DNA of 5,688 bases from Clostridia bacterium (GTDB lineage: Bacteria > Bacillota > Clostridia > CAKSNL01 > HGM11501). The stretch lies in the NCBI GenBank assembly GCA_030535815.1, contig JAUNRD010000139.1:1-5688 (forward strand), read 5' to 3'. The position numbers were made by a program, and so were the translations under genes. Of the stretch, positions 1 through 5,688 are shown in pieces. Position 1 is the stretch's first letter, and each line of letters opens with the position of its first letter. The notes beneath the pieces were generated by a model. It was not told the origin of the DNA, did no database searches, and saw nothing but the letters and a program-made list of their open reading frames with translations.

Positions 1-2220
1 GCAGGCTATATTCTTAAGGAACTTGGCTACAGCGAAAAAGAAATTGAACTTGCCGAATATATGCAGAAAATGTATATAGCATCCTTTCACGAATGTCTTA
101 AGCTTATGTGCCCTCCGGGTACATTTTCAAAAGAAGATGTTATAGTCAGAATGACTGATGAGGCAGAAAACGCGGAGGTTCATTCCGTAAATCAGGAGAG
201 AATACTGGCGTTTCTTTCGGAAGAGGGCGGAGAGAGTAATCTTGAGACTCTTAAATCGGTTTTCGGTAATGAAACATACCGGGCGGTAAATGCGTTGCGG
301 GAAAAAGGTCTGATTGAGCAGGAAACCGTTTCTTCGAAAAGTGTCAGTGAACTTAAGAGGAAATATGTAAGGCTTATAAAAAACGAAGATGAGTTTTTAT
401 CTCTTCTGGGAAGCCGTGCAAAAGCACAGATTAAGGCAGCAAAAGCGCTTATTTCAGGTCCTTTAAGCCTTTCGGAACTGTATGAAAAGGAAGGCATTGC
501 CTCCGGTGTTATAAAGGCTCTTTCTGATAAAGGAATTGTTGAAATCTATTCTGAAACAAAAAGAAGAAATCCGTTTTCAGGAAAAGATGTCGAAAAGACG
601 GAGAATCTTGTTCCTACCAAAGAACAGGTTGAAGCGCTTGGACAATTGAAGGATGCGGTCGAAAACGGAAAAAGCGATACATTTCTGCTTCACGGTGTAA
701 CCGGAAGCGGAAAAACCGAGGTTTTCATGCAGACCATAGAGAAGGTGCTGCAAAAGGGGAAAACGGCAATAGTTTTAGTTCCTGAAATATCACTCACACC
801 TCAGATGACAGACCGCTTTCTCGGCAGATTCGGAGAAAAAATAGCTATTCTTCACAGCGTGCTGTCGCAAGGCGAAAGGCTGGACGAATGGAAGAGAATA
901 AAAAACGGAGAGGCAAGGGTAGTGGTTGGCGCACGCTCTGCCGTATTTGCACCTCTTTCCGATATCGGAATTATAATTGTGGATGAAGAGCATGAAAACA
1001 CATATAAGTCGGAGCAGTCTCCAAGGTACGATGCCAGAGAGGTTGCAAAGAAAAGATGTGCTCAGAACTCATGTCCCTTGCTTTTAGCATCTGCCACACC
1101 CGATATACAGAGCTATTATAAAGCGTCTGTCGGCGAATATAAGCTGCTTAAAATGACAAAGCGCTATAATGAAGCAAAGCTTCCCGAAGTTATTATTTCC
1201 GATATGCGGAAGGAACTTGCGAATGGCAACAGAAGTATGTTGTCATCGGTTTTGAGGGAAGAGGTTGCAAAAAATATAGCTTCAGGGGAACAGACAGTGC
1301 TCTTTCTGAACAGAAGAGGATTTTCTACCTTTGTTTCGTGCCGTGACTGCGGGTACGTGGTAAGCTGTCCCGAGTGCAGCATTGCACTTACCTATCACAG
1401 GACGGATGAAAGTCTTAACTGCCATTACTGCGGTTATAAAACCGGGGTTATAAAAGAGTGTCCGGAATGCAAGGGAAGCCACGTGCGCTATTTCGGTGCC
1501 GGAACCCAGAAACTTGAAGAAGAAATAAAAAAGATATTTCCGGGAGCAAGCTGTATCCGAATGGACGTCGATACAACTACAAGAAAGGGAAGTCACGAAA
1601 GAATACTTAAAACCTTCAGCCGGGAAAAAATTGATATCCTGCTGGGAACGCAAATGGTATCAAAGGGGCTGGATTTTCCGAATATTTCCCTGGTGGGTGT
1701 AATGGCGGCGGATATGTCGCTTAATATCGACGATTACAGGGCATCGGAACGAACCTTTGATTTAATTACTCAGGTATGCGGAAGAGCAGGGCGAGGAGCA
1801 AGACCCGGAAGGGCTGTTATTCAGACATACACCCCCGATAACGATGTAATTAAAATGGCAAAGACACAGGATTACGAGGCTTTTTACGAAAATGAAATAG
1901 CTTACAGAGAGATGTTTTTATATCCGCCGTTTTCCGATATAGTGTCATTTGTCTTTTCTTCAGAGGATAACTCTCTTGCTGAGAAGGCTTCGAAGGAGTC
2001 CGAGAAGCTGGCTGAAGAAATACTTAAAGATATAAGGTTTTCAAAATATACCTCCATGCCGGCGCCGCTTTCCAGAATTAAGGGCCGTTACAGATGGAGA
2101 TACTGGATTAAAATCAGTGCAGACGATAATGTAAGAACGCTTCTTAAGGATATTTATATGGGACACAAGGATAAAAATGTAAGATTAAATCTTGAAATCA
2201 ATCCCGGAAGCATGCTATAG
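1..2220 (+). CDS. priA: Primosomal replication-restart helicase PriA (5'-truncated by the window edge)
   Basis: PriA is a cytoplasmic superfamily 2 3'-5' DNA helicase that recognises abandoned replication forks and reloads the replicative helicase. The frame is open from base 1, and the bases before the ATG at 61 encode family-like sequence, so that ATG is internal. About 65-80 residues of the N-terminal 3'-DNA-end-binding domain are probably missing; 739 codons are present. A winged-helix-like region lies near 200-370. Helicase motifs follow in order: Walker A GVTGSGKT (694-717), motif Ia with VPEISLTPQ from 778, Walker B DEEH (982-993), motif III SATPD (1090-1104), motif V GTQMVSKGLDF (1645-1677) and motif VI QVCGRAGRG (1771-1797). 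Four CxxC pairs between motifs III and V start at 1339, 1366, 1420 and 1459; together they are the eight zinc-ligand cysteines of PriA. The C-terminal end (EINPGSML) is also family-typical. Nothing is broken. The TAG stop overlaps the def ribosome-binding site. The identification is essentially certain. Confidence 0.97.
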   Translation, partial: AGYILKELGYSEKEIELAEYMQKMYIASFHECLKLMCPPGTFSKEDVIVRMTDEAENAEVHSVNQERILAFLSEEGGESNLETLKSVFGNETYRAVNALREKGLIEQETVSSKSVSELKRKYVRLIKNEDEFLSLLGSRAKAQIKAAKALISGPLSLSELYEKEGIASGVIKALSDKGIVEIYSETKRRNPFSGKDVEKTENLVPTKEQVEALGQLKDAVENGKSDTFLLHGVTGSGKTEVFMQTIEKVLQKGKTAIVLVPEISLTPQMTDRFLGRFGEKIAILHSVLSQGERLDEWKRIKNGEARVVVGARSAVFAPLSDIGIIIVDEEHENTYKSEQSPRYDAREVAKKRCAQNSCPLLLASATPDIQSYYKASVGEYKLLKMTKRYNEAKLPEVIISDMRKELANGNRSMLSSVLREEVAKNIASGEQTVLFLNRRGFSTFVSCRDCGYVVSCPECSIALTYHRTDESLNCHYCGYKTGVIKECPECKGSHVRYFGAGTQKLEEEIKKIFPGASCIRMDVDTTTRKGSHERILKTFSREKIDILLGTQMVSKGLDFPNISLVGVMAADMSLNIDDYRASERTFDLITQVCGRAGRGARPGRAVIQTYTPDNDVIKMAKTQDYEAFYENEIAYREMFLYPPFSDIVSFVFSSEDNSLAEKASKESEKLAEEILKDIRFSKYTSMPAPLSRIKGRYRWRYWIKISADDNVRTLLKDIYMGHKDKNVRLNLEINPGSML

Positions 2221-2224
2221 GAGG
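2219..2224 (+). promoter_or_regulatory. Ribosome-binding site of def, overlapping the priA stop codon
   Basis: A perfect AGGAGG lies 4 bases before the ATG at 2229. Its first two bases are the last two bases of the priA TAG stop codon (2218-2220). Ribosomes finishing priA therefore cover the def initiation site, which suggests translational coupling. The coupling is inferred; the overlap is read directly. Confidence 0.85.
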
Positions 2225-2228
2225 ATTT

Positions 2229-2690
2229 ATGGCAATAAGAGAAATAAGAAAAACACCCGATGAGGTGCTTTATAAAAGATCAAGAGAAGTTACGGAATTT
2301 GATGAAAGACTTCACACTCTTCTTGATGATATGGCGGATACTATGTACGAAGCCAACGGTGTTGGACTTGCGGCAGTACAGGTGGGAATCCTTAAAAGAG
2401 TTGTCGTTATCGACGTGGGCGAAGGCATAATGGAACTCATCAATCCGGTTATCATAGAATCAAAAGATCTTCAGTACGGAACGGAAGGCTGCCTTAGCTT
2501 TCCCGGACAGTGGGGAAGAGTGACAAGACCGAATTATGTTAAAGTTAAGGCTCTTGACAGGTTTGGAAATGAGCAGATTTTAGAAGGAAAAGAACTTCTT
2601 GCAAGGGCATTCTGCCATGAACTTGAACACCTTGACGGGCATGTATTTCTGGAAAAGGTAGAAGAGTTTGTGGATCCTGATGAGGAATAA
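2229..2690 (+). CDS. def: Peptide deformylase
   Basis: Def is a metal-dependent (usually Fe2+) cytoplasmic hydrolase that removes the N-formyl group from nascent proteins as they leave the ribosome. At 153 residues it has the usual length. The three family motifs are present in order: GVGLAAVQ (residues 44-51, with oxyanion-stabilising Gln51), EGCLS (residues 86-90, with metal ligand Cys88) and HELEH (residues 130-134, with ligands His130 and His134 and catalytic Glu131). Two positions differ from the commonest pattern: Val50 where many homologues have Pro (GxGLAAPQ), and Glu133 where most have Asp (HExDH). All catalytic and metal-binding residues are kept, so the enzyme should be active. The start is set by the AGGAGG 4 bases upstream and by the typical N-terminus. 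The gene is adjacent to fmt, its functional partner: Fmt adds the formyl group and Def removes it. Confidence 0.97.
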   Translation: MAIREIRKTPDEVLYKRSREVTEFDERLHTLLDDMADTMYEANGVGLAAVQVGILKRVVVIDVGEGIMELINPVIIESKDLQYGTEGCLSFPGQWGRVTRPNYVKVKALDRFGNEQILEGKELLARAFCHELEHLDGHVFLEKVEEFVDPDEE

Positions 2691-2692
2691 GA

Positions 2693-2700
2693 AAGGAAGG
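2693..2700 (+). promoter_or_regulatory. Ribosome-binding site of fmt
   Basis: The purine run AAGGAAGG ends 5 bases before the ATG at 2706 and lies wholly in the 15-base gap after the def stop. No other start codon exists in frame between the in-frame def TAA (2688-2690) and 2706, so this site fixes the fmt start. Confidence 0.75.
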
Positions 2701-2705
2701 TTTTC

Positions 2706-3650
2706 ATGCGTATAGGCTTTATGGGAACTCCCGACTTTGCAAGGGCGCATCTTGAAGCTCTTATAAATGCGGGACATGAGGTTATGTTTGTGCTTTGTCG
2801 CGCAGATAAACCCGTGGGACGTAAAAAAATACTTACAGCGCCTCCTGTTAAAGAGTGTGCGCTGGAGCATAATATTCCTGTGTATCAGCCGGAAAGCCTT
2901 AAAGACGGAGCGATCAAGGATGTGCTGGATAAGTATAAGCCTGAGCTTATTGTAGTTGTGGCATACGGAAGAATACTTCCCGAATATGTCCTGAATTATC
3001 CTGAATATGGCTGTATAAACGTCCACGGTTCACTCCTGCCTAAGTACAGAGGGGCATCTCCTGTGCAATCTGCCATAATTGACGGAGAAACCGAAACCGG
3101 AATAACTGTTATGTATATGGATAAAGGACTTGATACGGGGGATATGATACTTAAGAAAAAATGTGCCATTGATATTAAGGATAATCAGATAACTTTGTTT
3201 GACAAGCTTGAAAAGCTTGGTATGGAAGGTCTTCTTGAAACGGTAGAGCTGATTGAAAAAGGTGAGGTGCAAAGGGAAGCACAGAATGAAAATGATAGTA
3301 ATTATGCCTCGGTTCTCACTTCAAAGACCGGTCATATAGACTGGGAAAAAGATGCTCTTACCGTACACAATCTGGTGAGAGGAACGTATCCATGGCCTGC
3401 GGCTTATTCATATTTTGAAGGCGCTAAGTATAAAATTACAGAAACTGAGCTTTCTGATAAAAGAGGAAAGCCCGGAGAGGTGCTTGTTTCAAGCCCGAAG
3501 GAAGGACTTGTTGTCGCAGCGGGAAACGGTGCAATAAAAATACTGAGATTGCAGGCTGAAGGCGGAAAGGAAATGAACGCCGCAGACTATTTGAGAGGTC
3601 ACAGCTTCGAAATCGGAAAGACTTTTGATAAGTATACCGAAGAGGTATAA
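2706..3650 (+). CDS. fmt: Methionyl-tRNA formyltransferase
   Basis: Fmt transfers a formyl group from 10-formyltetrahydrofolate to the amino group of initiator Met-tRNA, giving the fMet-tRNA that starts bacterial translation. The 314-residue length is normal. The N-terminal Rossmann-like catalytic domain opens with MRIGFMGTPDFA. The active-site segment NVHGSLLPKYRGASP starts at residue 105, placing catalytic Asn105 and His107; Asp143 lies in GLDTGD. These match Asn108, His110 and Asp146 of E. coli Fmt at a constant offset of three. The insertion loop expected near residues 33-48 is present (ADKPVGRKK). The C-terminal tRNA-binding domain starts after about residue 205, with GHIDW and the RGTYPWPAAY segment around residues 225-240. 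It follows def by 15 bases and precedes rsmB by 3, in the same reading frame as both. Related formyltransferases such as PurN are much shorter and lack the C-terminal domain, so Fmt is secure. Confidence 0.97.
   Translation: MRIGFMGTPDFARAHLEALINAGHEVMFVLCRADKPVGRKKILTAPPVKECALEHNIPVYQPESLKDGAIKDVLDKYKPELIVVVAYGRILPEYVLNYPEYGCINVHGSLLPKYRGASPVQSAIIDGETETGITVMYMDKGLDTGDMILKKKCAIDIKDNQITLFDKLEKLGMEGLLETVELIEKGEVQREAQNENDSNYASVLTSKTGHIDWEKDALTVHNLVRGTYPWPAAYSYFEGAKYKITETELSDKRGKPGEVLVSSPKEGLVVAAGNGAIKILRLQAEGGKEMNAADYLRGHSFEIGKTFDKYTEEV
3641..3645 (+). promoter_or_regulatory. Weak ribosome-binding site of rsmB inside the end of fmt
   Basis: AGAGG lies 8 bases before the ATG at 3654, entirely within the last codons of fmt. 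It is the weakest of the four sites in the window. With only 3 bases between the genes, rsmB translation may depend on ribosomes terminating on fmt. That dependence is inferred. Confidence 0.5.
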
Positions 3651-3653
3651 AGT

Positions 3654-4937
3654 ATGGATAGAATAAGGCAGACTGCACTTTTGATTTTAGCCGATATCGA
3701 TGAGAAAGGCTCATATATAAATCTTCTTATTGATGAAAAGTGCAGGAAAGAAAAAATAACGGGAAGGGATGCCGCTTTCTTAAGCGAGCTTGTAAGGGGA
3801 ACGGTAAGAAACCGCGGATATCTTGACTATATAATTTCCCGTTACTCAAAAATTAAACTTAAAAAAATATCGGTTCTGATAAAAAATATATTAAGGATGG
3901 GACTTTATCAGATTTTTTTCATGGACAAGGTTCCGTCATCTGCAGCGGTTAACGAAAGCGTGGCACTGTCTAAAAGATATGGACACGCATCCGCTTCAGG
4001 GTTTGTCAATGCACTGCTTCGCAGTGCTTTAAGAGGTGGCGAAGTTGAGTTGCCGGAGGATGAAGCCGAAGCTCTTTCTGTTAAATATTCGTATCCTCTC
4101 TGGATGACTAAGCGGTTTATAAGCGATTTCGGCTTTGAAAGGGCAGAAAGTATTATGAAGGCCGGAAATGGAAAACCTGAAACCGTAATCAGAGCAAATA
4201 CGCTTAAAATAAGTGCGGATGCACTCTTTGAAAGACTTAATGGAAATGCTATTGCTAAAGACGGAAATATGATAACCCTTAGAAACAGCGGTTCCGTATC
4301 TGAGATAGAGGGTTTTGATGAGGGACTTTTTACGGTTCAGGCAAAGCCCTTTGAAAAGACGGCGGAGCTTCTGGAGCTTTCACCGGGAATGACGGTACTT
4401 GATGCCTGCGCGGCTCCCGGCGGAAAAACCACATATATTGCACAGTTGATGGAAGATAAGGGGGAAATTTTTGCTTGCGATATATATGAACATAAGCTTA
4501 AGCTTATAGAAGATGCAGCTGAAAGACTTTCTGTACATATAATAAGAACGCATCTTCACGATGCATCAAAGATTAATGAAGAACTTCTGGACAGGTGTGA
4601 CAGAGTGCTTTTGGATGTTCCTTGCTCAGGTACAGGAATTATCAGAAGGAGACCTGATATCAAATGGAACAGACAGGAGGATGAGGAGTTTTCAGACCTC
4701 CAGAAAAAAATACTTGAAGCTCAGGCAAAATGCCTGAAAGCGGGAGGAATCCTGGTTTACAGCACCTGCTCCATAGATAAAAGAGAAAACGAAGAGGTAA
4801 TAAAAGCCTTTCTTAAGGATAATAAGGAATTTAAGCTTATGCCTTTCGCGGACGGTGATAAGGGCTATAAAACCTGGTATCCCGATTCAGACGGGACAGA
4901 CGGGGCATTTATATGCCGGATGAAAAAGGATAATTAA
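3654..4937 (+). CDS. rsmB: 16S rRNA (cytosine-967 C5)-methyltransferase RsmB
   Basis: RsmB (Sun/Fmu, YloM in Bacillus) uses S-adenosylmethionine to methylate C5 of C967 (E. coli numbering) in 16S rRNA, near the P-site. Residues 1 to about 130 form a NusB-like helical RNA-binding domain, seen in RQTALLILADID, the FLSELVRGTVRNRGYLD region and the VNESVALSKRYG region. The C-terminal Rossmann methyltransferase domain carries motif I DACAAPGGKTT (residues 250-260, SAM binding), motif IV DVPCSG (residues 321-326, with Cys324, which in this family helps product release) and motif VI STCS (residues 370-373, with the nucleophile Cys372). The NusB-like domain separates RsmB from other m5C methyltransferases such as RsmF or NOP2-like proteins. 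At 427 residues it is slightly shorter than the common 430-450. The start is tightly bounded: an in-frame TAA (the fmt stop) sits only two codons upstream. The product is very likely functional. Confidence 0.95.
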   Translation: MDRIRQTALLILADIDEKGSYINLLIDEKCRKEKITGRDAAFLSELVRGTVRNRGYLDYIISRYSKIKLKKISVLIKNILRMGLYQIFFMDKVPSSAAVNESVALSKRYGHASASGFVNALLRSALRGGEVELPEDEAEALSVKYSYPLWMTKRFISDFGFERAESIMKAGNGKPETVIRANTLKISADALFERLNGNAIAKDGNMITLRNSGSVSEIEGFDEGLFTVQAKPFEKTAELLELSPGMTVLDACAAPGGKTTYIAQLMEDKGEIFACDIYEHKLKLIEDAAERLSVHIIRTHLHDASKINEELLDRCDRVLLDVPCSGTGIIRRRPDIKWNRQEDEEFSDLQKKILEAQAKCLKAGGILVYSTCSIDKRENEEVIKAFLKDNKEFKLMPFADGDKGYKTWYPDSDGTDGAFICRMKKDN

Positions 4938-4944
4938 AGGAAAA

Positions 4945-4951
4945 GAGGTGA
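4945..4951 (+). promoter_or_regulatory. Ribosome-binding site of rlmN that decides its start
   Basis: GAGGTGA is a seven-base perfect match to the sequence complementary to the 16S rRNA 3' end, placed 5 bases before the ATG at 4957. An in-frame GTG at 4948 could also be a start, but it lies inside this site, which favours the ATG. A weaker AAAGGA (4936-4941) would have to serve the GTG. Confidence 0.75.
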
Positions 4952-4956
4952 GCGGA

Positions 4957-5688
4957 ATGAATCTTGCCGACATGACAACAGAAGAATTGACAAAAGAGCT
5001 TGATGTTCAGGCCTATAAAGCAAAACAGCTTTACAAGTGGATAAGACGGGGAGAAACAGATATAAATAAAATGACTGACCTTCCGCTCAGCCTGCGCGAA
5101 AAACTTAAAACGGAATATGAACTTTCCTTCCCGAAGGTTTATATGAAATTTACATCGAAGTTAGATGAGACGGTTAAGTATCTGATAGAGCTGTCTGACG
5201 GAAATATCGTGGAAACTGTTCTGATGAGCTATGAACATGGTAAGAGTATATGCGTATCCACGCAGGTGGGTTGCCGTATGGGGTGCGCTTTCTGCGCATC
5301 TACAATGGATGGGCTGATAAGAAATCTTACACCTTCTGAAATAGAGGGACAGATAAGGGCGGTGTCCGCTGATGCAAACGTCCGGATTTCAAATGTTGTG
5401 CTTATGGGAATAGGGGAGCCTCTTGATAATTATGATAATGTAATCAAGGCACTTTCGGCTATAAATAATCCCGACGGGCTCAATATAGGTTATCGGCATA
5501 TAACTCTTTCAACCTGCGGGCTCACCGAAGGAATAAAGAGACTTACGAAGGAAAATATACCCATAACATTGGCGCTTTCACTTCATGCAACCACCGACGA
5601 AGAAAGAAGAATGATAATGCCGGCTGCAAAGGCAACCACTGTTAAAGAACTTATTTTGCTGATGGATGCTTATTCTTCTGAAACAGGC
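4957..5688 (+). CDS. rlmN: Dual-specificity 23S rRNA A2503 / tRNA A37 C2-methyltransferase RlmN (3'-truncated by the window edge)
   Basis: RlmN is a radical-SAM enzyme that makes 2-methyladenosine at A2503 of 23S rRNA, in the peptidyl-transferase centre, and at A37 of some tRNAs. The 244 codons present lack a stop; roughly 100 C-terminal residues lie outside the window, including the cysteine that carries the methyl group. Visible are an N-terminal helical domain (residues 1 to about 60, with AYKAKQLYKWI and REKL), then CVSTQVGC, whose Cys99 matches the resolving Cys118 of E. coli. The CX3CX2C [4Fe-4S] ligands are Cys106, Cys110 and Cys113. GIGEPLDN (residues 151-158) is the SAM-binding GEP motif, followed by STCG (185-188) and ALSLHA (206-211). 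The QVGC and GEPL forms point to RlmN; the resistance methyltransferase Cfr, as I recall it, has QCGC and GEAL here. The gene follows rsmB by 19 bases, as in Bacillus (yloM-yloN). An in-frame TGA at 4921 limits the start to ATG 4957 or, less likely, GTG 4948. Confidence 0.95.
   Translation, partial: MNLADMTTEELTKELDVQAYKAKQLYKWIRRGETDINKMTDLPLSLREKLKTEYELSFPKVYMKFTSKLDETVKYLIELSDGNIVETVLMSYEHGKSICVSTQVGCRMGCAFCASTMDGLIRNLTPSEIEGQIRAVSADANVRISNVVLMGIGEPLDNYDNVIKALSAINNPDGLNIGYRHITLSTCGLTEGIKRLTKENIPITLALSLHATTDEERRMIMPAAKATTVKELILLMDAYSSETG

Noticed and set aside
61..63. ATG at 61 as the start of priA
   Set aside because: The frame is open back to base 1, the upstream codons encode sequence expected of PriA, there is no ribosome-binding site before 61, and the N-terminal DNA-binding domain would be missing.
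1282..1653. Open frame of 123 codons on the minus strand
   Set aside because: It lies wholly antisense to the PriA zinc-binding region, resembles no family I recognise, and has a cysteine/serine/phenylalanine-rich composition typical of an antisense shadow.
2767..2955. Open frame of 62 codons on the plus strand inside fmt
   Set aside because: It is out of frame within the conserved Fmt catalytic domain and has no recognisable content.
2580..3026. Open frame of 148 codons on the minus strand across the def-fmt junction
   Set aside because: It is antisense to two well-supported genes and its translation is the reverse shadow of their codons; nothing suggests a protein family.
3861..3867. A7 run in rsmB (with others at 2823-2829 in fmt and 4704-4710 in rsmB) as a possible programmed frameshift or sequencing slip
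   Set aside because: Family motifs continue in the same frame on both sides of each run, and there is no alternative-frame extension or downstream structure that I can see.
4938..4956. Possible terminator or promoter in the largest gap, before rlmN
   Set aside because: The 19 bases contain only purine-rich ribosome-binding sequence, with no inverted repeat, T-run or -35/-10 pair.
4957..5688. Cfr-type antibiotic-resistance methyltransferase
   Set aside because: The CVSTQVGC and GEPL motifs and the position after rsmB fit the housekeeping RlmN, while Cfr differs at these motifs.

Overview
The window is a moderately AT-rich, densely packed, single-strand gene block. It fits a Firmicute of the class Clostridia, possibly Lachnospiraceae. 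The evidence is frequent AGA/AGG arginine and ATA isoleucine codons, strong purine-rich Shine-Dalgarno sites, and the gene order priA-def-fmt-rsmB-rlmN, which matches the conserved Bacillus/Clostridium housekeeping cluster. The family-level placement is inference only.

Layout, all on the + strand: priA (primosomal replication-restart helicase, 5' end outside the window, 1-2220); def (peptide deformylase, 2229-2690); fmt (methionyl-tRNA formyltransferase, 2706-3650); rsmB (16S rRNA m5C967 methyltransferase, 3654-4937); rlmN (dual-specificity 23S rRNA A2503/tRNA A37 radical-SAM methyltransferase, 4957 to beyond the window end). The four gaps are 8, 15, 3 and 19 bases. They hold ribosome-binding sites and leave no room for a promoter or intrinsic terminator, so the five genes are probably one transcription unit whose promoter lies upstream of the window. 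No non-coding stretch longer than 19 bases exists here.

The genes share a theme of translation set-up. Fmt puts the formyl group on initiator Met-tRNA, and Def removes it from the finished protein. RsmB and RlmN methylate ribosomal RNA near the P-site and the peptidyl-transferase centre. PriA restarts stalled replication forks and is linked to the rest by conserved position, not by a shared pathway. In related genomes the cluster usually continues with a PP2C phosphatase (prpC/stp), a PASTA Ser/Thr kinase (prkC), rsgA and rpe, which would lie downstream of this window.

All diagnostic motifs are intact and no frameshift, insertion, repeat, mobile element, CRISPR array or RNA gene was seen. 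This is an ordinary core-genome region. I found no previously undescribed system, and the findings below are small points of interest.
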